Shown here: piece after piece, positions 9,977 through 19,785 of the stretch
Position numbering within the stretch: the first letter of the stretch is position 1
Layout: every line of letters starts with the position of its first letter
Assembly: GCA_038087035.1 (NCBI GenBank)
Contig: CP051187.1
Coordinates: 5,648,001 to 5,712,000, forward strand
DNA: 64,000 bases
Source: Gloeotrichia echinulata CP02
GTDB taxonomy: Bacteria; Cyanobacteriota; Cyanobacteriia; Cyanobacteriales; Nostocaceae
Direction: 5' to 3'
Translations under genes and position numbers: made by a program
Notes under the pieces: generated by a model
Told to the model about the DNA's origin: nothing
Databases searched by the model: none
What the model saw: the letters and a program-made list of their open reading frames with translations, nothing else

Positions 9977-10363
9977 TTATGCTGTCCGGCATCCCAAATC
10001 TAAGATTTTCGCACTACTGTAAGTTTTAGAACGGTTGCTGTAGGTGAGTTTAATTTCTTCTAAAGCTAGATATAAATCCTCTCTACCGCGAAAACTTTCC
10101 AGCCGATGCTGGATTGTGCCATTTTCAATCAACAGTAAAGTTGGCAATGATTTCAGTCGATACGTGGTAGATAATTTAAAATTTTGATCGGCGTTAACCC
10201 CGACTAATTTTATCTCTTCCCCACATTGGGCTTGAAATTGCAACAACAGCGGATGTATGATGCGGCACAAGCCACACCAGGGGGCTTCAAAATTCACTAA
10301 CACCGGAATAGGAGATTCTAAAACTTCTTGAGTAAATGTCCGCTCACTAACCGACAACACCAT
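9977..10363 (-). CDS. Thioredoxin-family protein
   Basis: A single thioredoxin fold of about 128 residues with the redox motif FEAPWCGLCR (Cys at about 30 and 33) and the cis-Pro region SLPTLLLI. Such proteins reduce disulfides in target proteins. WCGLC instead of WCGPC suggests a shifted redox potential and a specialised substrate range (inference). The open frame extends 11 codons further upstream to 10396, but homologous N-termini start at MVLSVSERTF, so I take the ATG at 10363. It lies upstream of ndhF on the same strand with an IS-derived block between them. The C-terminal tail after the fold is divergent. Confidence 0.85.
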   Translation of the reverse strand: MVLSVSERTFTQEVLESPIPVLVNFEAPWCGLCRIIHPLLLQFQAQCGEEIKLVGVNADQNFKLSTTYRLKSLPTLLLIENGTIQHRLESFRGREDLYLALEEIKLTYSNRSKTYSSAKILDLGCRTA

Positions 10364-10396
10364 GACGCCTCTAGAATTATAGGTTTTTTTTATCAA

Positions 10397-10766
10397 ACTA
10401 ACTATCAGCAGGAGTGATTCGCAAGCTATTTACCGCCGATAGATGCTCTGGTTACACAGATAATTATGCAAAAATTCAGCACATTGATTGGGACTTTGAC
10501 AAAAAGGCCACCGTGAATATCGCGTTGGCTTTTTTGGATGTTCCAGTGCTGATTGCCATTGCTAGGGAGGGTATTGAGACCGCAGTGTGATTTATTCCCT
10601 AGAAAAAGCAATTAACGCGCAACTACCAATACTAAAATCTCTAGCTGAGTGAATGCACCCCCACTGATAGTTGTTTGAATTTATCCTACATTGATTCGGT
10701 AGCAATTGTTAAGGTAATCTATTCAATTACTGGGTCGTATCCGCAAATATTGGGGATCAACTTAAA
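10397..10766. other. Intergenic gap, possible gene relic
   Basis: On the plus strand, 10418-10590 stays open for about 57 codons (CSGYTDNYAKIQHIDWDFDK...) without a good start or ribosome-binding site. I do not recognise the product and treat it as a possible relic. No terminator or RNA gene is evident. Confidence 0.3.
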
Positions 10767-11480
10767 CTACCATGATATCCTACTACTTGCTTCTAGTAAC
10801 AGGGGGTGAGACCACCAAAGTACAGCCACAAAAATGGCAACTCCTAAATAGGCAGGACGGAGAAATTCCTCCCATTGGAGAGATTGACGACCATCAATAA
10901 TTGCCAGAAAAGGAATAATTGAAGTGCGCTGTTTGACACTTTCAAAGGCTTCCCCATAGCGGTAACTGAGGCGGCGATCGCCATGCCACACACCAAATAA
11001 GTGATGCAATACCAAGCCGAGGGAGGTAATCAGAGTAAAACTACTACCTATCCATAGAGTATGGGCAATACACCAAATTATTTGCCCCACCATTTGCGGA
11101 TGGCGGGTAATACGAATAATTCCGGTCTCGTAAAGATGAACCTGGGGCTTTTGGATGGCAGCAATTTCTAGTAGATTGAAGGTAGCAGGATACAAAAACA
11201 AAAACGAAATCGCTGACAACACCCAGACAAAGGTCTGCACTCCAGGCACACCTTTGACTTGCCACAGTTCCCAGCCATCATAACGATGGTTAAAAAAGTA
11301 AATAATTAAGATGACTGCTAATGGCAGACTGACTAAAGCAAAAAAAATGCGATAAAGCCTTGTGCCGATGTGTTTTTCTGCCCAAGGACGCAAGGCGGCT
11401 CCGCCACTGTGAGCGATCGCAAAAGCTAATTGTAACCCCAGTATGACAAAATGACTGGGAGTCAACCAAGAAATCGGCAT
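10767..11480 (-). CDS. NnrU / Z-ISO family membrane protein
   Basis: About 237 residues with six or so hydrophobic helices. The family includes plant 15-cis-zeta-carotene isomerase (Z-ISO), a haem enzyme of carotenoid synthesis, and bacterial NnrU. Conserved histidines fit the family: IAHSGGAALRPW near residue 19, RHPQMVGQIIWCIAHTLW near 126-143 and a late HHLFGVWHGDRR. A carotenoid-isomerase role is plausible for a cyanobacterium but is inferred. The open frame starts three codons earlier at 11489; I prefer the ATG of MPISWLTPSHF. It is divergent from the LysR gene 11702-12715, sharing a 220-bp promoter region. Confidence 0.8.
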   Translation of the reverse strand: MPISWLTPSHFVILGLQLAFAIAHSGGAALRPWAEKHIGTRLYRIFFALVSLPLAVILIIYFFNHRYDGWELWQVKGVPGVQTFVWVLSAISFLFLYPATFNLLEIAAIQKPQVHLYETGIIRITRHPQMVGQIIWCIAHTLWIGSSFTLITSLGLVLHHLFGVWHGDRRLSYRYGEAFESVKQRTSIIPFLAIIDGRQSLQWEEFLRPAYLGVAIFVAVLWWSHPLLLEASSRISW

Positions 11481-11701
11481 AATATACATATACGTAGGTG
11501 AAGTAATTTAAAGAAAACTTTGTTCAATACAACCAAATAGCACAAAGTAAACAAAAGGGGACTTTAGTCAAGATGTTGTGCTACTGTCTTTTTCGAGTAA
11601 AGCCTTCAAGTTTAAGATGCAATAAATCAGGGCCAGCTAGCAAGCTGTAAACCAATGATTTTTGCCAAAGTTGCTCCTTTCTTGTTCGTGGGTTTAGCCT
11701 T

Positions 11702-12715
11702 ATGTCTGACCTTCCTTTCACTTTAGATCAGTTACGTATTCTCAAAGCGATCGCCGTAGAAGGGAGCTTCAAACGCGCCGCTGACAGTCTTTACGTCTCT
11801 CAACCGGCTGTGAGTTTACAAGTTCAAAACCTTGAACGCCAGCTGGATGTTCCCTTGTTTGACCGTGGAGGCCGTCGGGCACAATTAACCGAAGCAGGGC
11901 ATCTACTTCTAAATTACGGTGAGAAAATCCTCAGTCTGTGTCAGGAAACCTGTCGCGCCATTGAGGATCTACAAAATCTCCAAGGCGGAACCTTGATTGT
12001 CGGTGCTTCTCAAACCACCGGCACTTATCTTTTGCCGAGAATGATTGGGATGTTTCGGCAAAAATATCCCGATGTCGCCGTACAACTTCACGTCCACTCT
12101 ACCCGCCGCACTGCTTGGAGTGTCGCTAATGGACAAGTTGATCTCGCCATCATTGGCGGTGAAATTCCAGGGGAGTTGGTAGAATCTTTGCAAATTATTC
12201 CCTACGCCGAAGATGAATTGGCACTTATTTTACCTGTCTTTCATCCCTTTGCCAAACTCCAAACAATTCACAGAGAAGACCTTTATAAACTACAATTCAT
12301 CGCTCTTGATTCTCAATCAACTATTCGCAAGGTCATCGACCAAGTACTCGGCCGCTGCGATATTGACGCCAGGCGTTTTAAAGTCGAAATGGAGTTAAAT
12401 TCCATTGAAGCAATTAAAAATGCCGTACAGTCTGGTTTGGGAGCTGCTTTTGTCTCTACCTCGGCGATCGCCAAAGAGTTACAAATGGGCGTGCTGCACT
12501 GTGCCCCAATTGATGGCGTTATCGTCAAGCGGACACTGTGGCTAATTTTTAATCCCAATCGCTATAGATCCAAAGCAGCAGAAGCCTTTAGTCAAGAAAT
12601 TTTACCCCATTTTGCTACACCTGAATGGAGCATAGATGTGTTAAAATCATCACCAAAAAACCTAGTAGTAACTACATTGAATACAGTGACACCCAACGCC
12701 TCTGACGAAGGCTAG
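11702..12715 (+). CDS. pacR: LysR-type regulator, PacR/RbcR-like
   Basis: This 337-residue protein has an N-terminal winged helix-turn-helix (residues about 8-65, [26 protein letters not shown]) and a periplasmic-binding-like effector domain (about 95-300). It belongs to the cyanobacterial RbcR/CcmR/PacR group controlling carbon assimilation and photosynthesis genes in response to photorespiratory metabolites. Gene order (divergent from NnrU, near ndhF and a DevH-like gene) matches what I recall for pacR (all3953) of Anabaena PCC 7120, hence the symbol. The distinction from other paralogues was not tested. The divergent 220-bp intergenic region probably contains its own operator. Confidence 0.8.
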   Translation: MSDLPFTLDQLRILKAIAVEGSFKRAADSLYVSQPAVSLQVQNLERQLDVPLFDRGGRRAQLTEAGHLLLNYGEKILSLCQETCRAIEDLQNLQGGTLIVGASQTTGTYLLPRMIGMFRQKYPDVAVQLHVHSTRRTAWSVANGQVDLAIIGGEIPGELVESLQIIPYAEDELALILPVFHPFAKLQTIHREDLYKLQFIALDSQSTIRKVIDQVLGRCDIDARRFKVEMELNSIEAIKNAVQSGLGAAFVSTSAIAKELQMGVLHCAPIDGVIVKRTLWLIFNPNRYRSKAAEAFSQEILPHFATPEWSIDVLKSSPKNLVVTTLNTVTPNASDEG

Positions 12716-12832
12716 TATTTGTTCATAGTCCTTAGTCAGTAGGCGCACGGTGTCGCCGTGCCCATAAAATCGTCATTAGTTATTCCTATAGGGCTTTTGG
12801 CTTCTTGAACTGACAAAGGACACACCAAAACA

Positions 12833-14275
12833 ATGGAAGTTTACTGCACTCGTCCACGTTGCCCGCGCCCACAAAATTTGTTTGCTGATTTAGATGATCA
12901 GACGACGCTGAAAACAACACAGCAAAAATACTGCACTAGCTGTGGAATGCCACTCATGTTAGATGGTCGATATGTGCCTACCAAGCTGCTAGGAAGAGGA
13001 GGTTTTGGCGCAGCTTTTTTGGCACGCGATCGCCGGATTCCTGGAATGCGTCAATGCGTCGTTAAACAGTTCCAACCTGCAGGAAATTTAACTTCATCTC
13101 AACTACAATTGGCGCAACAACTATTTGAGCGAGAGGCAGATACTTTAGCAGAATTAGGTAACGAACACGACCAAATCCCCAACTTATTTGCTTTTTTTCC
13201 GGTGACAGTTCCCAGTCTACAACCAGGACAGGAAGACCAGTTTTTTTATTTGGTGCAGGAATATATCAATGGCAAAAATCTAGAGGAAGAATTAATTCAA
13301 AAGGGTAGATTCTCTGAAGCAGAAATTTTGGAAGTGCTGCAAGAAATTCTCAAGGTACTCAAGTTTGTCCATGACAAACGCATTATCCACAGAGATATTA
13401 AACCCTCTAACATCATGCGTCGTCGTGATGGCAAAATCTTCCTTCTCGATTTTGGTGCAGTTAAACAAGTCACAAACGCCCCTGCTGGTGCTAATGCTTC
13501 TTCCACGGGAATTTATTCTCTGGGGTTTGCACCCCCTGAGCAGATGGCTGGAAATCAAGTATTCCCATCTACAGATTTATACGCCTTGGCTGTAACTATT
13601 CTGACATTAGTCACAGGTCAGGAAGCAAGTAAGCTATTTGATGCTTATACTAACCAGTGGAACTGGCGAGGAAAAGCCACTGTCAACCCCCATCTGGCTG
13701 ATATCTTAGACAAGATGCTGCTACCTGCAGCCAATCAACGTTTTCAGTCAGCCCAAGATGTTTTAGATGCTTTAGTAGAAACCAATACACCACAATTCAT
13801 ACCACCTACACAACCTCCAGACCCAACCATTTTTCCCACATCATTACCATCTGGACCAGTTTCTCATCCAGTTGTTTCACCACCCCCAACACCCCCAGCA
13901 CCCCCACCAACTAAAGCAAATACACCAGCATTTTCTACATTAGAATTATTAACTGGAGCCGCCTTTAGTGGGTTTGAAGGTGCATTGATTGGCATAGCTC
14001 TTTTTAGTTTGCTGCATAACCCAACAATTACTCTGGGGATTTCCGCCGTGATTTTGGGGATACTAATTTTTGCTCAAACTAGGCGGTGGATCGAAAGATT
14101 TGATTTGTTAATTATTTCAGGACTTACGTTTGCAATTATCTTTTTTCTAAAATTTTTGCAAGCTGGTCTGGGAATTGAGCAAGTCGTTTTTTTAGCAGTT
14201 GCAGCCGCATTGGTAACTATTGCGCTTACAGCCCTATTTCGGTTGATTTATAAATTGCTTTCTCTGATTTTGTGA
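12833..14275 (+). CDS. Ser/Thr protein kinase with N-terminal 4-Cys motif and C-terminal membrane segments
   Basis: This 480-residue protein starts with a zinc-binding-like cysteine set (YCTRPRCPRP...KYCTSCGMPLM, residues 4-43). A Hanks-type kinase domain (about 48-310) follows, with glycine loop LLGRGGFGAAF, Lys in CVVKQF, catalytic loop HRDIKPSNIM and DFG in LLDFGAVKQ. A Pro/Thr-rich linker (about 318-365) leads to roughly four hydrophobic helices at the C-terminus, so the kinase is probably held at the membrane with its catalytic domain in the cytoplasm. It is the first gene of a block with a membrane protein and four anchored ligand-binding proteins, which suggests a sensing role (inference). 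Confidence 0.9.
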   Translation: MEVYCTRPRCPRPQNLFADLDDQTTLKTTQQKYCTSCGMPLMLDGRYVPTKLLGRGGFGAAFLARDRRIPGMRQCVVKQFQPAGNLTSSQLQLAQQLFEREADTLAELGNEHDQIPNLFAFFPVTVPSLQPGQEDQFFYLVQEYINGKNLEEELIQKGRFSEAEILEVLQEILKVLKFVHDKRIIHRDIKPSNIMRRRDGKIFLLDFGAVKQVTNAPAGANASSTGIYSLGFAPPEQMAGNQVFPSTDLYALAVTILTLVTGQEASKLFDAYTNQWNWRGKATVNPHLADILDKMLLPAANQRFQSAQDVLDALVETNTPQFIPPTQPPDPTIFPTSLPSGPVSHPVVSPPPTPPAPPPTKANTPAFSTLELLTGAAFSGFEGALIGIALFSLLHNPTITLGISAVILGILIFAQTRRWIERFDLLIISGLTFAIIFFLKFLQAGLGIEQVVFLAVAAALVTIALTALFRLIYKLLSLIL

Positions 14276-14584
14276 GTCGCAGTTTATAGGTTTTACGGAT
14301 AAAAATACATTTTTAGCCAATGTGATCCAAGTATCACTTGGCTTTACTTATTACTGGTATTATAAATTTAGTAGTAATTTTATGTGCGGACGTGGCGTTT
14401 TTCACCCATTTCGCACCTCAAGTTCTGATGTCTACTATTTTCGCGTGCCTAGGGATTGGGATGATAATTTTACCTATTTAAGTATTTTAAATCATTAATT
14501 CCCCGTCTCCCATTTCCACAAGCAGATTTTATCAGTCGAGGGTGCAAAATATGTCTGAAATATAAAATATTGGAGTTTTAGTGT
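14276..14584. other. AT-rich intergenic region, no gene seen
   Basis: About 310 bases with no reading frame of note. A GGAG 10-12 bases before the ATG at 14585 is the probable ribosome-binding site of the next gene. Confidence 0.6.
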
Positions 14585-15490
14585 ATGAGTTCAAACAAGT
14601 TAGTTAAATTCAATAATTATTTTCGGTATTTTGTACAGACAATAGATCCTGTATTAGGTATGCTAGGCATCCTCACTTTTCAAGTATTCGCAGGATTAAA
14701 TAATTCATTTGGGGCTGGTTTTTTCGTACTTTTAGTTATCGTCCAATTCGCAGCTAGACCGACTAAAAAAATTAGGTATTCATTTAGGAGCTTTAGTATT
14801 AAATATCATGATGCACTTGAAATAAAGAAAAAAATTGATGATAAATCTATTGCTCAGTTAACTCTTACAGGAATAGCAATTTGGAACGCAGGAACCGAAA
14901 AATTTACGGATAATGATATAAACAACAACCCATTAATAATCGAGTTAGCAAATAGAGAAGAAATCATTGCTGTAGATGTTTTAGATCAGCCAAAAAAAAA
15001 TAACTCAACAATTAATAGATTTAATTACGACGATAAAAAAGAAGCGTCAAAAGTGCATATTAGTTTTAATAATCTAGCTCCAAATGAAGGAGCAAGCATT
15101 CAAATTATTCATACAGGAGATACAAATTCAACAATTAATGTAGTAGATAGTAATGGAGAGAATAATTTAAACGGGTTTGATATCAAAAAAGTAAATTATA
15201 GTCAGAGCAGAGCCAGCCTATCCTTCAATCAGAGATCCAAAATAGCTAAAATAGCTCTGGGGTCAGCATTTTTTGCAACTTTAGTGAGTTTTCTACTTGT
15301 CTACCGGCTTTATTGGGATTGGGAACAAGCAGGTAATTGGTTGTATTGGGTGAGAATAATTGGATTTAGTTTATATACCTTTTTCGGTAACTTAACTTTT
15401 ATATTATTCTCGGCGGAATGGTTTGTATATGGGCGTAGAGAAAGGATACCAAAAGAATTTGATAATTTTCACAATCAAGCATCACAGTAG
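14585..15490 (+). CDS. Membrane protein of unknown function
   Basis: A 301-residue protein I do not recognise. Hydrophobic helices lie at about 19-57 (VLGMLGILTFQVFAGL, AGFFVLLVIVQFA). A hydrophilic beta-rich domain follows at about 65-210 (TLTGIAIWNAGTEKF, VHISFNNLAPNEGASIQII), resembling an Ig-like or immunity-type extramembrane domain. Two or more helices finish at about 222-245 and 255-285. Its base composition is clearly more AT-rich and Lys/Asn/Ile-rich than flanking genes, suggesting acquisition by transfer. It lies between the kinase and the ligand-binding proteins on the same strand and may be the signal-transmitting partner, but this is guesswork from position. Confidence 0.7.
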   Translation: MSSNKLVKFNNYFRYFVQTIDPVLGMLGILTFQVFAGLNNSFGAGFFVLLVIVQFAARPTKKIRYSFRSFSIKYHDALEIKKKIDDKSIAQLTLTGIAIWNAGTEKFTDNDINNNPLIIELANREEIIAVDVLDQPKKNNSTINRFNYDDKKEASKVHISFNNLAPNEGASIQIIHTGDTNSTINVVDSNGENNLNGFDIKKVNYSQSRASLSFNQRSKIAKIALGSAFFATLVSFLLVYRLYWDWEQAGNWLYWVRIIGFSLYTFFGNLTFILFSAEWFVYGRRERIPKEFDNFHNQASQ

Positions 15491-15562
15491 TAAGTCTTAT
15501 CCGATGATAGGTGTTCTCATTTCTGCATATTTAGATGATTCACAAAACTTTTGACGAGGATT

Positions 15563-17047
15563 ATGCTGCCAACATTTAAGAAACCAGATCGTTTAACTTT
15601 GTTCAAAGTAGGAAGTCTTACTTTTTATGGTCTATTGTTGTTATGTTTGCCTAACATAAACAATCTTTCGCCCAGAAAAGCTAGCAGATTATGTCCAAAT
15701 AATCAAACTTCTCCAAATACCGAGTCAAGTGGTCAGAGTAACGGCATCAGTTTTGGCGAAACTAGCTTCATTCAACCAGAGGGAAATCCATCTTCAGAAA
15801 GAAAAGATGGTATATATTTTATAAAAAACAAAAACGATCAATATGCAAAAAAGAAGCTAGAAACTGCGATAAACAATAATCCAAATGACCCAGAGGCACT
15901 CATTTTCTTAAATAATATTAATATCAGATTGAACAATGCCAACAGCTACACAATTGCTGTGACTGTGCCGAAGAATCAGCAAATTGCATTAGAGATTTTA
16001 CGTGGAGTAGCTCAAGCTCAAGATGAAATCAATAAGTCTCCCGACGGAATGAATGGCAAGAAATTAAAAGTAGCTATCGCTGATGACAGTGATAAAAACA
16101 AGCCCAAAGAAATCGCCTCAGCCCTAGTGAACAAAGAGGAAGTCTTAGGTGTAGTCGGTCATTTCACTAGCGATGCTACTAAAGAAGCAGGAAGTGTCTA
16201 TTGCAACAAAAAATTAGTAGCCATTTCTCCCACCAGTACTTCTGTTAAACTTGAAAACCAAATTAACCCCTATATTTTTACTACAGTGCCCAGTGATGCA
16301 GTTCAGGCGAGAGCTTTAGCTGAGTATATGGTGAGAACTTTAAAGAAGAAAAAAGCAGTTGTTTTCTACAATTCAGACAGTCATTATAGTCTTCTTCTAA
16401 AATCTCAATTGGAAACAGCTATTTCTTTGGAAGGGGGACAAGTATTGAATAAACAAGAAAATCAACAAGCATTTGACGTTAAAAGTATGCCAGGTACTCC
16501 ACGTACTAGTTTGGATAAGGCAACAGAATTAGGTGCCGAAGTCTTGATTTTAGCCTTGGACACTGACTCCTTCGAGAAAGCAGCGGATTTGGCTCAACAA
16601 CAGCCAGAATTTACTCTGCTTGGTGGAGATGCTCTTTACAGGAAAAACACTTTGGAATGGAAACAGGCCCCAAATGAAATCGTGGTGGCTGCTCCTTGGC
16701 ATAAAGAACTTAGCGATAAGACCTTAACCTTTAGCGATAACGCCCAGAAGCTTTGGGGTACTCCAGATGTAAACTGGCGAACTGCTCTCGCTTATGATGC
16801 CACACAAGCTTTTATAGAAGCATTGAAAAAAAATCAAAATCCCAATCCCACGAGAGAAGATATAAAAAAAGCTCTTTCAGACAAAGATTTTTCTTCACCT
16901 AATGGTGCTTCAGGACCGATTCGATTTTTACCATCAGGCGAACGCAATGCTCCATTCCAACTTGTGAAAGTCTTTCCTAATAAGAATGGTGAAGATAATT
17001 TTTGTCCAATACAAAAGCTCAAACAACCTGATAAATGTGATACATGA
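15563..17047 (+). CDS. Anchored ABC-type substrate-binding protein (Peripla_BP_6), paralogue 1
   Basis: About 494 residues. Residues 10-32 form a membrane anchor or uncleaved signal, followed by a low-complexity linker and a short TPR-like stretch (AKKKLETAINNNPNDPEALIFLNN). A type I periplasmic-binding domain of the branched-chain amino-acid/urea class fills about 130-480 (LEILRGVAQAQDEIN, VLGVVGHFTSDATKEAG, NWRTALAYDATQAFIEAL). I chose the ATG at 15563 because GAGGA lies six bases upstream; the frame is open from a TTG at 15551. No permease or ATPase lies nearby, so it more likely senses than transports. It resembles the next gene closely over the whole binding domain. Confidence 0.85.
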   Translation: MLPTFKKPDRLTLFKVGSLTFYGLLLLCLPNINNLSPRKASRLCPNNQTSPNTESSGQSNGISFGETSFIQPEGNPSSERKDGIYFIKNKNDQYAKKKLETAINNNPNDPEALIFLNNINIRLNNANSYTIAVTVPKNQQIALEILRGVAQAQDEINKSPDGMNGKKLKVAIADDSDKNKPKEIASALVNKEEVLGVVGHFTSDATKEAGSVYCNKKLVAISPTSTSVKLENQINPYIFTTVPSDAVQARALAEYMVRTLKKKKAVVFYNSDSHYSLLLKSQLETAISLEGGQVLNKQENQQAFDVKSMPGTPRTSLDKATELGAEVLILALDTDSFEKAADLAQQQPEFTLLGGDALYRKNTLEWKQAPNEIVVAAPWHKELSDKTLTFSDNAQKLWGTPDVNWRTALAYDATQAFIEALKKNQNPNPTREDIKKALSDKDFSSPNGASGPIRFLPSGERNAPFQLVKVFPNKNGEDNFCPIQKLKQPDKCDT

Positions 17048-17179
17048 AAACAAGTAAATCAACTAGGCAGCATTGCTTTTATCTAACTTGTCAACATCGT
17101 ATCATGTACCGCCCATGTGACTAGGTATGATTGTATGTTAATAGCACAAGACAACTAGGTAAAAAATAAAAAAATATCT

Positions 17180-18598
17180 ATGTCCCAAAAAAACGAAACT
17201 AAGGTTTTGCTTTTAGCACTCCTGTTAACAGCGGGAATTGTGGCTGGTGCTGCTTGGTTGTTTGCTCCCAAATTTGGCTTGAATTTTACCACACCCATTT
17301 CTGATAAACAGGAAAATGGTAATGAACAAGCTCTCGAAGAACGTATTACTTTTGGTGAGAAAATTTTCACTCCGGGGGAAGCTTCTCCCGCCAAAAAAGA
17401 AGGCGTACAGGCCTTAGTTAATAAAAGTTACGACAGAGCGATCGCTAATTTAGAAGCGTCCCTCAAAGTCAAGCGCAATGACCCAGAGGCGCTGATATTT
17501 CTCAATAATGCCCGCATTGGCTCGGCAAAAAGCTATACCATTGCTGCATCTGTACCTATGGGTAGTGACCCGAATACCTCGTTAGAAATTTTACGGGGTA
17601 TCGCTCAAGCCCAAAATGAAATTAATACCTCTGGGGGGATTGGGGGAGTGCGCTTGAAGGTGGCGATCGCTAATGATGAAAGTAACCCAGAAATTGCCCA
17701 ACAAATTGCCACTGTCTTAGTTAATAATCCAGAAGTATTAGGTGTAGTTGGTCCTTCTGGTAGTGATGTTACCTTAAAAGCAGGTAAGGTCTATGATTCT
17801 CGACAACTTGTAGCTATTACTCCTACTAGTAGCTCTGTTAAAATTAGCAACTTTAGCCGCTACATTTTCCGCACGGTTCCTAGCGATTTCATGGCTGCTC
17901 GAACCCTAGCTAATTATATGGTGAAAACTTTGCAGAAAAAAAATGCAGCGGTTTTCTTTAATTCCCAGAGTAATTATAGTCAGTCTCTCAAATCAGAATT
18001 TGTTTCATCTGTCTCCCTGGAAGGTGGACAAGTATCCAGCGAATTTGATTTGTCTAAGTCAGATTTTAGTGCAGCTAAAAGTATAGAACAAGCTACTAAA
18101 CAAGGCGCAGAAGTCTTAATGTTAGCGCCAGATACTGACAATCTAGACAAAGCCCTACAAGTAGTTCAAGTTAACCAGAAAAAGTTAACACTTCTAGGGG
18201 GAGATACTATTTACACTCTCAAAACTTTAGAAATTGGTAGACAGCAAGCTACGGGAATGATAGTAGCAGTTCCTTGGCATATTGATGCTGATCCCAAGTC
18301 AGATTTTCCCCAAAAATCGCGGCAATTATGGGGTGCTGATGTCAACTGGCGCACTGCTTTATCCTATGATGCTACACGCGCTTTGATCGCCGCATTAGCA
18401 CGCAATCCGACGCGATTAGGAGTACAACAAATTCTTTCTTCCTCGGATTTTTCCACCACTGGGGCTTCTGGCACAATTCGTTTTTTACCATCAGGCGATC
18501 GCAACGCCCCAGTCCAACTTGTCAACATCGTTCCCGGTTCTCGTTCTGGTACTGGCTATGACTTTGTACCCCTACCAGCAACTGTAATCAAAAATTAA
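17180..18598 (+). CDS. Anchored ABC-type substrate-binding protein (Peripla_BP_6), paralogue 2
   Basis: A 472-residue tandem paralogue of the preceding gene. Its N-terminus MSQKNETKVLLLALLLTAGI gives a single anchor at about 8-30. A TPR-like pair of helices (KSYDRAIANLEASLKVKRNDPEALIFLNNA) and a Peripla_BP_6 domain (about 115-465; VPMGSDPNTSLEILRGIAQAQNEIN, VVGPSGSDVTLKAG) follow. It shares the MSQKN anchor with the two phosphate-type proteins downstream although their binding domains are unrelated, so the anchor has been shuffled between families. Exported domain, inner-membrane bound (inference). Confidence 0.87.
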   Translation: MSQKNETKVLLLALLLTAGIVAGAAWLFAPKFGLNFTTPISDKQENGNEQALEERITFGEKIFTPGEASPAKKEGVQALVNKSYDRAIANLEASLKVKRNDPEALIFLNNARIGSAKSYTIAASVPMGSDPNTSLEILRGIAQAQNEINTSGGIGGVRLKVAIANDESNPEIAQQIATVLVNNPEVLGVVGPSGSDVTLKAGKVYDSRQLVAITPTSSSVKISNFSRYIFRTVPSDFMAARTLANYMVKTLQKKNAAVFFNSQSNYSQSLKSEFVSSVSLEGGQVSSEFDLSKSDFSAAKSIEQATKQGAEVLMLAPDTDNLDKALQVVQVNQKKLTLLGGDTIYTLKTLEIGRQQATGMIVAVPWHIDADPKSDFPQKSRQLWGADVNWRTALSYDATRALIAALARNPTRLGVQQILSSSDFSTTGASGTIRFLPSGDRNAPVQLVNIVPGSRSGTGYDFVPLPATVIKN

Positions 18599-18675
18599 AA
18601 TTTAACCCATCATTAACCACAAGGGATGTTCAAAATGTGACATTGTGTGTATCGGCAAAAGTCAAAACAACAACT

Positions 18676-19710
18676 ATGTCACAAAAAAATGGGACTAATG
18701 AAATAGCGGTTTTGGTTCTATCCTTGAGTATCACACTGGGGCTGGTGGGTGGAATGTTTTGGTTGTTGGCGCACAACTCTAATGTGATCAATAGTAAAAA
18801 TTCCCCTGACCAAAGCGCACAGTCGAATGGTGACAGTTTTGCCCAAGTGTCAAACGTGCCCTCCGGATTATTTACCTATGGCGGTAGTACGACTTGGGCG
18901 CCCATCCGTAGAGAAGTAGACTCAGAAATACAAAAGGCTTGGCCTAGCTTTCGGCTGCGTTATACTGATCCCATTACAGATCCCCCTGGTTCTGGTTCGG
19001 GGATTAAAATGTTGTTGAATGACCAGTTGGTTTTTTCCCAGTCGTCTCGCTCGATTAAAGATGAGGAATACCAGAAGGCGCAACAACGGGGGTTTACATT
19101 GAAACAAATTCCTGTGGCAATTGATGGTATTGCGATCGCCGTTAACCTCAATCTCGAAATTCCTGGTTTAACCCTTGCCCAACTAAAAGATATTTATACT
19201 GGCAGGGTAACTAATTGGCAACAGGTTGGTGGTCCAAGTTTGCCTATTATACCATACTCTCGCCGCTTGGAAGATGGCGGGACTATCGAATTTTTCCATG
19301 AGTATATTTTGGAGAAAGAAAATTTTGGTGTCAATGTCCAATTTATCCCCACGACAACCGAAGCCTTAAGAGAAGTGCATAAAAATCCAGGGAGTATTTA
19401 CTATGCCTCAGCCCCGGAAATAGTCGGACAATGTGGTGTGAAGCCTTTACCCTTGGGGCGTCAATCTGACCAATTTGTTCCCCCCTACAAGGAGCCTTTT
19501 ATCCCCCCAGAAAACTGTCCGCAACAGCGCAACCAAGTAAATGCAACCGCGTTTCAACAAGGTAATTACCCCATCACCAGACAGTTATTTGTAATTGTTA
19601 AACAAAACGGACAAATCGATCAACAAGCAGGGGAAGCCTACGCTAACTTGCTGCTTACCCCTGTTGGTCAAGAATTAATTACTAAAGCCGGATTTGTCAA
19701 AATTCGGTAG
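18676..19710 (+). CDS. Anchored PstS-like substrate-binding protein, paralogue 1
   Basis: About 344 residues with the MSQKNGT N-terminus and one anchor helix (residues about 10-32), then a linker. A phosphate-type periplasmic-binding domain (PstS/PBP-like) covers about 60-340 (LFTYGGSTTWAPIR, QIPVAIDGIAIAVN, LTLAQLKDIYTGRVTNWQQVGGP, PVGQELITKAGFVKIR). I use the ATG at 18676, which aligns with the start of both MSQKN paralogues; the frame is open from a GTG at 18637. No pstCAB is nearby. Confidence 0.87.
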   Translation: MSQKNGTNEIAVLVLSLSITLGLVGGMFWLLAHNSNVINSKNSPDQSAQSNGDSFAQVSNVPSGLFTYGGSTTWAPIRREVDSEIQKAWPSFRLRYTDPITDPPGSGSGIKMLLNDQLVFSQSSRSIKDEEYQKAQQRGFTLKQIPVAIDGIAIAVNLNLEIPGLTLAQLKDIYTGRVTNWQQVGGPSLPIIPYSRRLEDGGTIEFFHEYILEKENFGVNVQFIPTTTEALREVHKNPGSIYYASAPEIVGQCGVKPLPLGRQSDQFVPPYKEPFIPPENCPQQRNQVNATAFQQGNYPITRQLFVIVKQNGQIDQQAGEAYANLLLTPVGQELITKAGFVKIR

Positions 19711-19785
19711 TCAAATATCCGCACTCCAACTACACTCTCTACAATTAAACAGTTTTATTTAACCCACATTTGGGGTAATTTTACT